Notes under the pieces: model-generated
The model's database searches: none
Told to the model about the DNA's origin: nothing
The model's input: only the letters and a program-made list of their open reading frames with translations
Translations under genes and position numbers: made by a program
Shown: positions 1-5,038 of the stretch, piece after piece
Position numbering within the stretch: the stretch's first letter is position 1
How the letters are laid out: every line of letters begins with the position of its first letter
Assembly: GCA_025359705.1 (NCBI GenBank)
Contig: JANYFS010000368.1
Span: 1 to 8,754 of the forward strand
Source of the DNA: Deinococcales bacterium
GTDB lineage: Bacteria; Deinococcota; Deinococci; Deinococcales; Deinococcaceae
Direction: 5' to 3'
DNA: 8,754 nt

Positions 1-99
1 GATAGCGATTTGGTAGCCGCCGCCAACAAAACCCTCGAGCGCCTCAACAAAAGTGGTGCGTACCAAAAACTGCTCGAGAAGTGGATTATAAACAAATAA
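1..99 (+). CDS. C-terminal end of a family 3 extracellular solute-binding protein (partial)
   Basis: An open frame enters from the left edge and ends at TAA 97-99, leaving 32 residues. The tail has the amphipathic pattern AAANKTLERLNKSGAYQKLL followed by EKW. This is the typical last helix of periplasmic amino-acid or polar solute binding proteins of ABC importers (SBP_bac_3), where a line such as 'LnkA...L..dGtY.kil.KW' precedes the stop. The protein would bind the solute outside the membrane and deliver it to a permease that is not in this window. Two CTCGAG sites lie in frame as Leu-Glu. Only the tail is visible, so the family assignment rests on one helix and the substrate cannot be told. 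Confidence 0.6.
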   Translation, partial: DSDLVAAANKTLERLNKSGAYQKLLEKWIINK

Positions 100-119
100 A
101 GCTCCAAAAATAGAATAGT

Positions 120-168
120 CTCGAGGGGAACCCACACCACCCCCTCGAGTTATTTAGTTATTTTTTGG
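120..168 (+). terminator. Terminator-like hairpin made from two CTCGAG sites
   Basis: CTCGAGGGG (120-128) and CCCCTCGAG (141-149) form a perfect 9-bp stem with a 12-base loop. The downstream side is T-rich and ends in six Ts (161-166). It sits 20 bases after the binding-protein stop and 20 bases after the exporter stop on the other strand, so it may serve both. The T-run is not directly next to the stem, so its efficiency is uncertain. Confidence 0.5.
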
Positions 169-169
169 A

Positions 170-1072
170 TTACTTTTTCTGCCGCTGGGCATAACCCACC
201 AAAGCCACCGCTCCCAAAATCAAGGGCATAGCAATCATGGCTTGCGGGGTGATGATCTCGTGGGCAAAAAGTGCGCCCAAAAGCAAGGCCACCACAGGGT
301 TGACATAGGCGTAACTGGTTGCCACTGTGGAACTCACTCGAGCGGTCAGGTACATATAGGCGCTGAAGGCGATGATCGAGCCAAAAGAAATCAAATAGAA
401 ATAGGAACCCAAGGCCAGCGGCCCAGGCATAGTGGTGATGCGTTCGCCAGAAAACAAGCCAATGGCAATCATCGGCAGGCTGCCCAGCATCATTTCGGTG
501 GCGGGGGCCATCAGGTTTTTGGGCATCTCGAGGTGACGGCTCCACACCGAACCCAAAGCCCAGGTTGCGGTGGCTCCCAGCAGGGCCAACAGGCCAATCG
601 GGTTGGATTTTAAATTGCCATCGCTCGAGAGCAGCACAATGCCTAGGGTTCCCAGCCCCATGCCTGCCCACTCGAGGGGGCTGGGCCAGCGCCCAAACAG
701 ACCGCTAAATAAGGCGGCCCACAGCGGCATAATCGCAATCACCGTGGCAGCCAGCCCCGAACTCACCCCTAATTTTTCGGCGAAGGTGACCAAGCCATTG
801 CCGCCCAACATCAGCAAAACCCCCACCTTACCCGCAGAAATCCACTGGACTCGAGTGGGGTGTGCCTCGCCGCGCAGTCGCAAAATGCCGTACATAATCG
901 CTCCAGCGATTAAAAAGCGGGTTCCCGCCATCAAAAAAGGCGGAATGTCTTGCACCGCAAAACGAATGCCCAAATAGGTCGAACCCCAAATCAGATACAG
1001 TGAAAAGAGCGAAAACCAAATCCCGCTCGAGGGAGTGGAAGGTGAACGGATCGAGGGGGTTGTATGGCTCAT
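170..1072 (-). CDS. yedA: EamA/DMT-family exporter, YedA-like
   Basis: This 300-residue inner-membrane protein has about ten hydrophobic segments, the usual length and shape of the drug/metabolite transporter (EamA) family. Motifs close to E. coli YedA are visible: LYLIWGSTYLGIRF near residue 26, an RFLIAG segment, GNGLVTFAEK, SGEKI-like SGERI, GSIIAFSAYMYL, and ATSYAYVNPVVALLLG near the end. Such proteins export amino acids or other small metabolites; the substrate here is unknown. An open frame extends 116 codons upstream of ATG 1072, but it runs through the divergent regulator gene and lacks family similarity, so I start at MSHTT. A TAGAAT box ends 5 bases before this ATG and there is no good Shine-Dalgarno, which suggests a leaderless or near-leaderless mRNA. 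It is divergent from the Lrp/AsnC gene, a common exporter-regulator pairing. Confidence 0.9.
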   Translation of the reverse strand: MSHTTPSIRSPSTPSSGIWFSLFSLYLIWGSTYLGIRFAVQDIPPFLMAGTRFLIAGAIMYGILRLRGEAHPTRVQWISAGKVGVLLMLGGNGLVTFAEKLGVSSGLAATVIAIMPLWAALFSGLFGRWPSPLEWAGMGLGTLGIVLLSSDGNLKSNPIGLLALLGATATWALGSVWSRHLEMPKNLMAPATEMMLGSLPMIAIGLFSGERITTMPGPLALGSYFYLISFGSIIAFSAYMYLTARVSSTVATSYAYVNPVVALLLGALFAHEIITPQAMIAMPLILGAVALVGYAQRQKK

Positions 1073-1077
1073 GCCTG

Positions 1078-1107
1078 ATTCTATCTCGAGTTTAGCTGGA
1101 TTTGCAA
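1078..1107 (-). promoter_or_regulatory. Candidate promoter of the EamA exporter
   Basis: On the minus strand, TTGCAA (1102-1107), an 18-base spacer and TAGAAT (1078-1083) lead to ATG 1072 after only 5 bases. Transcription would begin at or next to the start codon. A CTCGAG site lies inside the spacer (1085-1090). The -10 box is good and the -35 moderate (4 of 6). Confidence 0.45.
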
Positions 1108-1132
1108 TAGAATATATGGACAGTAGTACAAT
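1102..1132 (+). promoter_or_regulatory. Candidate promoter of the Lrp/AsnC gene
   Basis: TTGCAA (1102-1107), a 19-base spacer and TACAAT (1127-1132) lie about 30 bases before ATG 1163. TTGCAA is its own reverse complement, so the same six bases could act as the -35 of the divergent exporter promoter. A loose ATAT...ATAT inverted arrangement around 1113-1134 could be an Lrp-type operator, but the match is poor. Confidence 0.4.
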
Positions 1133-1162
1133 ATGCTTAATCAGGTTTGAAAGGACGGAATT

Positions 1163-1618
1163 ATGGATGAACTGGATCGTCAGATTATTTTGCAATTGCA
1201 GCTCGACTGCAAACAGACCTATGCCGATATTGGCGAAAAAGTGGGGGTTTCGGCAGCTACGGTTCATGCCAGAGCCAAAAACCTCGAGAAAAAAGGGATG
1301 ATTCTCAGCTATGGTGCGCGGGTGGATGCGGCCCAAATGGGCTTGCCTGTTTTGGCCTTTATCAGCGTGCAGCTCGAGAATTCTTATAGTTGCATCGATA
1401 TTGCCGACGATCTTCAGCATTTTTCAGAAATCGAAGATTGTTTTTCGGTGGCGGGGGATGTGGATGTGCTGCTGAAGGCCAGGGCCGAAACCCCTGCCGC
1501 GCTCGAGCAGTTGCTCTACGAGATTAAAAAGATCAAAGGGGTGGCTCGCACCCGCACCAGTGTGGTTTTGACCACGCGGTTTGAAGGGAGGCCTTCGCAT
1601 CCTGTGGGGGAAAACTAA
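1163..1618 (+). CDS. Lrp/AsnC-family transcriptional regulator
   Basis: This 151-residue protein has the standard length and layout of the family. Residues 1-60 form the winged helix-turn-helix: it opens MDELDRQIILQLQ, and then TYADIGEKVGVSAATVHARA contains the HTH, followed by NLEKKGMI. Residues about 65-145 form the RAM/AsnC effector and oligomerisation domain, with the family turn VAGDVDVLLKARA and the closing strand around TRTSVVLTT. These proteins bind an amino acid and form dimers to octamers that repress or activate nearby genes. The start is ATG 1163, preceded by AAAGGACGG, an acceptable ribosome site. It is transcribed away from the EamA exporter across 90 bases, so control of that exporter and of itself is the natural inference. 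The effector is unknown. Three CTCGAG sites are all in frame as Leu-Glu. Confidence 0.93.
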   Translation: MDELDRQIILQLQLDCKQTYADIGEKVGVSAATVHARAKNLEKKGMILSYGARVDAAQMGLPVLAFISVQLENSYSCIDIADDLQHFSEIEDCFSVAGDVDVLLKARAETPAALEQLLYEIKKIKGVARTRTSVVLTTRFEGRPSHPVGEN

Positions 1619-1647
1619 AAAAAATCCCCTTTCGCTTGAAAGGGGAT
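1617..1647 (-). terminator. Intrinsic terminator between convergent genes
   Basis: ATCCCCTTTC (1624-1633) and GAAAGGGGAT (1638-1647) make a perfect 10-bp stem with a GCTT tetraloop. On the minus strand the stem is followed by eight Ts (1617-1624), so it is a textbook terminator for the metallophosphoesterase gene. In the plus direction it follows the Lrp/AsnC stop closely but has only a loose T-rich tail (tttt 1660-1663), so it may also stop that transcript. Confidence 0.85.
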
Positions 1648-1672
1648 AGGCTCAAAGAGTTTTAAATTGTTT

Positions 1673-2635
1673 TTACTTAACCTGATTGATATTTTCGCGC
1701 ACAATCAAAGGAGTGAAGCCAAAAACGCCTACGCTCGAGGGGTTTACAGTGATTTCTACTGCTTGCACTTGATCCGCACCCATCACCATCAAACGGGTGA
1801 CATTCTCGAGGCGGGTTTTGCCGTCGGCAGTGAACAAGGGGTTGTCGATCACCAAATTGTGCGAGTCGCCGTGGATCAGCAAAACGGGTTTTTTGAAGGC
1901 GATGGCCCCGTCACGCAAGGCGGCAAGGGTTGCCAAGAATCCCGAGTTGGCGTAAGCATTGGTTTGGGCAAAGTCCATATCGGCTTGGAAAGCAAAAACT
2001 ACGGCGGGCGCATTGTTTTTGGTCGCCATTTCAAAGCTGCCTTTGATCCAGTCCACATTGGCTTTGTCTCGAGCGAAGTATTCGGCAATCGACTCGAGGT
2101 TGCGCTCGAAACCATTGTTGCTACCCACAATGTTCAGCGAGGTGAACACCACGCCATTTTTGACCCAGCGCGAGTTCTCCACCATTTGCTTGTATTCAGA
2201 CACATCGGCTTGGCGCTCGAGGGTCATTTTCTTTTGGCCCAAGCTCTGGTTATCTTTAAAGTACATGCTGCGAACTTTGGCAAGGCGCTCGAGCGAGTTG
2301 TATTTACCTGCTTTTTCGCGGTGGCAATCGGTCCACTCGTTGTCGCCAATTGCGTAGGTTAGGGGTTGCTCAAAGGTATTGAAATAGTCCAAGCTCTTTT
2401 GAAAATTGGCATCCGAACACTCGCTCGAGCCACTTTTGGTATCGCCCACAAAGACGGTGAACTTGGGCTTGGCAGCGTTGATGGCAGTGATCAAACGCTC
2501 GTAACGGGTGTAGTCGGCGGGCAAGGTGTAGGGCATATCACCAAAAGCCACAAAACGAAAGGGGGTAGTTTGGGCCATACTGACGCTCGAGAGGGAAACA
2601 ATCGACAGGGCTACAATCCAAGAAGGTTTTTTCAT
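1673..2635 (-). CDS. Exported calcineurin-like metallophosphoesterase
   Basis: This 320-residue protein has a signal peptide: KK at 2-3, a hydrophobic stretch about 6-18, and SMA before a likely cut after Ala21. The mature part carries metallophosphoesterase blocks in order: FGDMPY (Asp33), VGDTKSG (Asp65), IGDNEWTDCH (98-105, in place of the common GNHE) and HGDSHN (His255, His259). It would be a two-metal phosphoesterase acting outside the cytoplasmic membrane. The substrate is unknown. Where many family members have a histidine block between the GNHE and GHxH positions, the corresponding strand reads FAFQADMDF (about 214-222), with no His. The gene is 57 bases downstream of ispE on the same strand, with a TATAAT box at the ispE end, so it probably has its own promoter. 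The ribosome site is weak; the signal peptide fixes the start. Confidence 0.85.
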   Translation of the reverse strand: MKKPSWIVALSIVSLSSVSMAQTTPFRFVAFGDMPYTLPADYTRYERLITAINAAKPKFTVFVGDTKSGSSECSDANFQKSLDYFNTFEQPLTYAIGDNEWTDCHREKAGKYNSLERLAKVRSMYFKDNQSLGQKKMTLERQADVSEYKQMVENSRWVKNGVVFTSLNIVGSNNGFERNLESIAEYFARDKANVDWIKGSFEMATKNNAPAVVFAFQADMDFAQTNAYANSGFLATLAALRDGAIAFKKPVLLIHGDSHNLVIDNPLFTADGKTRLENVTRLMVMGADQVQAVEITVNPSSVGVFGFTPLIVRENINQVK

Positions 2636-2691
2636 GTGGGCATCATTTCAGTGCGCTGTCAGGTGCTGGTCAGTTTTTAATAATAATTGGA

Positions 2692-2720
2692 ATTATAGCG
2701 TCTCAGCCGCCCGAATCCAA
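2692..2720 (-). promoter_or_regulatory. Candidate promoter of the metallophosphoesterase gene
   Basis: On the minus strand, TTGGAT (2715-2720), a 17-base spacer and a perfect TATAAT (2692-2697) overlap the last codons of ispE. They lie 56 bases before ATG 2635. The -10 is consensus and the -35 keeps only TTG. This would allow the gene to be expressed apart from ispE. Confidence 0.5.
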
Positions 2721-3553
2721 GCATTGGGAAAGATTTCCTCGAGCCTTTTTACTGCCGCCGTAGCTTGCACATCACTTTTTGCCAAAGCAAAACAGGTACT
2801 CCCCGAACCACTCATCAATGGGCTGTGCAACCCCACCCCCTCGAGGGCTGCCAGAACCTGAATCAATTCAGGAATCCGCTTTAAAACAGCTTTTTGCAAT
2901 GCATTAAAATAAGGTACAGGTTCACCACGCTCGAGGGCCGTAATAATCCGCTCGAGGGGCAAGGATTTGGTAAAACCCATATCCAAATCAAGCCAGCCAT
3001 ACGCATCTTGGGCGGAAATTTCCAAACCCACATTGACCAAAACCAAATGCACTTTAGGAATGGTAACGGGGCGTAAAACTTCGCCAATTCCCGAAACAAA
3101 AGCAGAATTTTGACCCAGAAAAAAAGGCACGTCTGCACCCAAAGTCAGGGCCAGTTTGGGTAAATCTAAAGGTGCAGGATACAACCGCTCGAGGGCCAAC
3201 AAGGTACTCGCCGCATCACTCGAGCCACCCCCCAAGCCCGAGGCCAAAGGTAGATTTTTGGTCAAGGTGATTTTGGCCCCCCGCTGGACTTTATCCTCGA
3301 GTCCACTTTTTTGCTGGGCCGCGTCCAAATAGGCTCTAGCTGCCCGAAATACCAAATTCCTCGAGTCCGTCGGCAAATCCGCCCCAATTACACTCAACTC
3401 GAGCGTATCCGCACGCTCCACCTCCACAAAATCCCCCACATTCAAAGTCACAAACAGACTCTCGAGGCTGTGATAACCCTTTTTCGGGCCACGCTCGAGG
3501 CGGGCCGTTACCGATAATCCTAAATTCACTTTGGCAGGTGCAAATAAGCGCAT
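2693..3553 (-). CDS. ispE: 4-diphosphocytidyl-2-C-methyl-D-erythritol kinase (IspE)
   Basis: IspE phosphorylates the 2-hydroxyl of CDP-methylerythritol with ATP, a step of the non-mevalonate (MEP) route to isoprenoid precursors in the cytoplasm. The 286-residue length is normal. It is a GHMP kinase: FAPAKVNLGL at the N terminus with catalytic Lys8, KGYHSLESLF near 25-34, the glycine-rich ATP loop LPLASGLGGGSSDAA (101-115), catalytic Asp141 in GADVPFFLG, and the C-terminal MSGSGSTCFAL loop. ATG 3553 is right for the family. No Shine-Dalgarno is present, but TAAGAT lies 6 bases upstream, as expected for a leaderless start. It is divergent from the 5-FCL gene with almost no space between them. 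Eleven CTCGAG sites occur, nine of them in frame as Leu-Glu, the highest count of any gene here. Confidence 0.96.
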   Translation of the reverse strand: MRLFAPAKVNLGLSVTARLERGPKKGYHSLESLFVTLNVGDFVEVERADTLELSVIGADLPTDSRNLVFRAARAYLDAAQQKSGLEDKVQRGAKITLTKNLPLASGLGGGSSDAASTLLALERLYPAPLDLPKLALTLGADVPFFLGQNSAFVSGIGEVLRPVTIPKVHLVLVNVGLEISAQDAYGWLDLDMGFTKSLPLERIITALERGEPVPYFNALQKAVLKRIPELIQVLAALEGVGLHSPLMSGSGSTCFALAKSDVQATAAVKRLEEIFPNAWIRAAETL

Positions 3554-3559
3554 GAAAAG

Positions 3560-3565
3560 ATCTTA
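3560..3565 (-). promoter_or_regulatory. Leaderless-type -10 box of ispE
   Basis: TAAGAT on the minus strand ends 6 bases before ATG 3553, so transcription would start at the start codon. No convincing -35 is seen. It overlaps the -10 box proposed for the opposite gene (3564-3569) by two bases. Confidence 0.45.
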
Positions 3566-3569
3566 TGCT
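3564..3569 (+). promoter_or_regulatory. Leaderless-type -10 box of the 5-FCL gene
   Basis: TATGCT ends 6 bases before ATG 3576, the spacing expected for a leaderless mRNA. It supports 3576 as the start over ATG 3552 and TTG 3531. No clear -35 is seen. Confidence 0.35.
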
Positions 3570-3575
3570 GAATCC

Positions 3576-4205
3576 ATGATGGACTTGAATATGGACTCAA
3601 ATATGGATTTAGACGGGGATTTGGAGATTAAACGAGCCAAGCTCGAGGCTAGAAGACAGGCCAAACGGATTCGCAAACAGTTTCAAGCCGACTTTCAAGA
3701 AGAACTCCCCCAGCTCGAGGGACAAATTCAAAATCATGTGGCACAGTTTTTGCGCTCGAGGAGTCTCAGAAACATCTTGTCTTATCACGCTTTTGGTTCG
3801 GAGATCTCGCTCGAGGGGTTGCCCGAGCTGCTTCCAGAATGCCACTTCTACGCCCCCAAAGCCCATCTCAAACCTCAACCTCACTTAACCATTCATTCTT
3901 GGGAAAGTCCCCTCGAGCGTAGCCCTTGGGGAATGCTCGAGCCAAGCGAAGGTTCAGAGGTTCACTCGAGCTCAATTCTGGATGCGGTGCTTTTGCCTGG
4001 TTTGGCCTTCGATCATTTTGGTGTTCGGCTGGGTTATGGTGGCGGTTTCTATGACCGCTTTTTACTCGAGCTGAATCCAAAATGCCTCACCATCGGCATT
4101 TGTATCTCGAGCCTGTACCTCACAAAGTTACCAAAAGAAGATCACGACCAAAGGGTGCAGTTTGTCATCCACCAACAGGGTATATTCGCTGGTGTACCAC
4201 CTTAA
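3576..4205 (+). CDS. 5-formyltetrahydrofolate cyclo-ligase family protein
   Basis: This enzyme (5,10-methenyltetrahydrofolate synthetase) converts 5-formyltetrahydrofolate to 5,10-methenyltetrahydrofolate using ATP, returning the stored folate to one-carbon metabolism. Family signs are the basic N-terminal helix IKRAKLEARRQAKRIRKQF, the LEGLPELLPECHFYAPKA region, and the strong C-terminal signature LLPGLAFDHFGVRLGYGGGF then YDRFL. From ATG 3576 the product is 209 residues, slightly longer than usual because of an acidic, repetitive N terminus, MDLN-MDSN-MDLD-GDLE. The start is uncertain: TTG 3531, ATG 3552, 3576, 3579, 3591 and 3603 are all in frame and none has a good ribosome site. I prefer 3576 because TATGCT lies 6 bases before it; AGGTG lies 11 bases before 3552. 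It is divergent from ispE, possibly with overlapping promoters. Confidence 0.88.
   Translation: MMDLNMDSNMDLDGDLEIKRAKLEARRQAKRIRKQFQADFQEELPQLEGQIQNHVAQFLRSRSLRNILSYHAFGSEISLEGLPELLPECHFYAPKAHLKPQPHLTIHSWESPLERSPWGMLEPSEGSEVHSSSILDAVLLPGLAFDHFGVRLGYGGGFYDRFLLELNPKCLTIGICISSLYLTKLPKEDHDQRVQFVIHQQGIFAGVPP
3579..3626 (+). repeat. Four 12-bp tandem units at the start of the 5-FCL gene
   Basis: Units at 3579, 3591, 3603 and 3615 read ATGGACTTGAAT, ATGGACTCAAAT, ATGGATTTAGAC and GGGGATTTGGAG. They encode MDLN, MDSN, MDLD and GDLE. The copies decay from left to right. Each of the first three gives another in-frame ATG. Confidence 0.75.
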
Positions 4206-4301
4206 ACAGATCAAAAATTCGCGCCAAACCCAATACGTACAATGACTACGCCAGCAAAAAACACGGTAGCTGGGCAACAAAAAAATAACACTGATCGTCC
4301 T

Positions 4302-4340
4302 AAAAACCATCTGAATAGGTTGTTAGGTCATTGGTTTTTT
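4302..4340 (+). terminator. Possible AT-rich terminator after the 5-FCL gene
   Basis: AAAAACCA (4302-4309) and TGGTTTTT (4332-4339) can pair, and the right arm runs into a T tract. A competing pairing CCTAA (4299-4303) with TTAGG (4323-4327) also exists. The stem is weak and about 95 bases after the stop, so this is a tentative call. The rest of 4206-4301 holds nothing I recognise. Confidence 0.3.
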
Positions 4341-4359
4341 CTATTATGGAGTGTAATAT
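4331..4359 (+). promoter_or_regulatory. Candidate promoter of the DUF4388-like gene
   Basis: TTGGTT (4331-4336), 17 bases, then TAATAT (4354-4359). The expected leader of about 43 bases contains the inverted repeat CACAC-CCTA-GTGTG (4370-4383), then a strong ribosome site GGGGAGG (4397-4403). The -35 overlaps the T-run of the hairpin before it. Confidence 0.4.
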
Positions 4360-4369
4360 TTTCTACAAC

Positions 4370-4383
4370 ACACCCTAGTGTGC
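4370..4383. repeat. Short inverted repeat CACAC-CCTA-GTGTG in the leader
   Basis: Five-base perfect arms around CCTA, just downstream of the expected transcription start and 25 bases before the start codon. It could be an operator or a small RNA hairpin. It may also be chance, given its size. Confidence 0.35.
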
Positions 4384-4408
4384 GTGTAACACTTTTGGGG
4401 AGGACTCC

Positions 4409-4822
4409 ATGTTGCAAGGAAATTCAATCCATCTCAATATACTGGGACTTTTTAAGTTGCTCGAGAATGCAAGTGGCCTGTTGCAGCTTCAACATGGCAA
4501 ACATGATGTGATTTTGTTGATTCAATCTGGAGTGATCACAGACATGCGCCTAAACAACAAAATCCTCTCTCGAGATATTGCTATTTCTTTTCTGATCCCT
4601 TGGATGACTCGCCCCGAAGTCTATTTTTCTTTTATCGCCTTGCCCCACCATACCGAAGTGCGCCGTGGAATCAAACTTTCGGGGGTTCCCCTACTGCTCG
4701 AGCTGCTGCGCGATCTCCCAGATGAAGGCATTTTCGAGCGTCTTCCCCTCGAGTCCCCCCCAACACAAATTTCACAGCAAATTGTACAAAGTGATTCCCA
4801 AACGGAACGTTGGGTTAGCTAA
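4409..4822 (+). CDS. Small DUF4388 (PATAN-like) domain protein
   Basis: This 137-residue protein opens with the DUF4388 pattern: MLQGNSIHLNILGLFKLLEN, then SGLLQLQ, HDVILLIQSGVITDMRL. In that family MxGxLxxxxLxxLLxLL is followed by a glycine turn, a strand of small hydrophobic residues and a 'G.I..A' strand. DUF4388 proteins are cytoplasmic and often linked to two-component or GTPase signalling, sometimes as single domains. No precise role is known here. Residues from about 100 onward form a polar tail (PPTQISQQIVQSDSQ) that looks disordered. No signal peptide or transmembrane segment is seen. The start is well supported: GGGGAGG ends 5 bases before ATG 4409. It stands alone with its own promoter-like sequence. 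Leu-rich N-terminal assignment is by eye, so the family call is moderate. Confidence 0.6.
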   Translation: MLQGNSIHLNILGLFKLLENASGLLQLQHGKHDVILLIQSGVITDMRLNNKILSRDIAISFLIPWMTRPEVYFSFIALPHHTEVRRGIKLSGVPLLLELLRDLPDEGIFERLPLESPPTQISQQIVQSDSQTERWVS

Positions 4823-4839
4823 AACCCAGACCAAACTCA

Positions 4840-4867
4840 ATTTTCAAAGATAAATTTTCAAAGATAA
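4840..4867 (+). repeat. 14-bp perfect tandem duplication
   Basis: ATTTTCAAAGATAA occurs twice back to back (4840-4853 and 4854-4867), 17 bases after the stop of the DUF4388-like gene. It is probably a recent slippage duplication in noncoding DNA. No function is visible. Confidence 0.85.
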
Positions 4868-4945
4868 AGTGGCTCGAGCAACACCTCTATCCTATTTTTT
4901 GGCTGCTTTTCCTCGAGCAAAGTAAATCACCCTCAGATAAGTAAC

Positions 4946-4962
4946 ATGTGTAACTTACACAT
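4946..4962. promoter_or_regulatory. 17-bp perfect palindrome, probable operator upstream of wecA
   Basis: ATGTGTAA-C-TTACACAT is a perfect inverted repeat with 8-base arms around one base. It lies 11 bases before the -10-like TACACT (4974-4979), so it covers the -35 position. A dimeric regulator of the CRP/FNR, GntR or TetR kind could bind there. The TGTG...CACA ends resemble CRP-type half sites. The motif GTAAC also occurs just outside (4941-4945) and within it (4950-4954). Confidence 0.6.
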
Positions 4963-4973
4963 ATCCTTTGTCG

Positions 4974-4979
4974 TACACT
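4974..4979 (+). promoter_or_regulatory. -10 box before the leader peptide and wecA
   Basis: TACACT followed by 6 bases (AAAGGT) and then ATG 4986. The spacing fits transcription starting at the ATG of the small leader frame. The usual -35 position (4951-4956, TAACTT) is poor and lies in the palindrome, which suggests an activated or repressed promoter. Confidence 0.45.
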
Positions 4980-4985
4980 AAAGGT

Positions 4986-5036
4986 ATGGAATCGCTCGAG
5001 TGTGGTAACTGGCGTGGTCATTGGCGTGGTGTATAG
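4986..5036 (+). CDS. Possible 16-residue leader peptide upstream of wecA
   Basis: ATG 4986 opens a short frame, MESLECGNWRGHWRGV, ending at TAG 5034-5036. The wecA ATG follows after two bases, so ribosomes ending here could restart directly. The peptide contains WRGHWRG, from a 9-bp direct repeat TGGCGTGGT (5010-5018 and 5022-5030). A TANNNT box 6 bases before the ATG suggests a leaderless start. It has no database-like similarity I know. It may be a coupling device, an attenuation-type sensor of Trp/Arg supply, or a chance frame. Confidence 0.4.
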   Translation: MESLECGNWRGHWRGV

Positions 5037-5038
5037 CT

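Noticed and set aside
1073..1420. The 116-codon upstream extension of the exporter frame
   Set aside because: It lies antisense to the Lrp/AsnC gene, has no transporter similarity, and the family start fits MSHTT at 1072 with a TAGAAT box just before it.
1667..2362. 231-codon plus-strand frame
   Set aside because: It is antisense to the metallophosphoesterase gene, which has a signal peptide and clear catalytic blocks. The plus frame shows no recognisable domain.
4242..4511. 89-codon plus-strand frame
   Set aside because: It overlaps the promoter, leader and start of the well-supported gene at 4409 in another frame, and has no ribosome site.
4840..4867. 14-bp tandem repeat as an attachment or insertion site
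   Set aside because: The copies are directly adjacent with nothing between, and no integrase or element is nearby. Simple duplication explains it.
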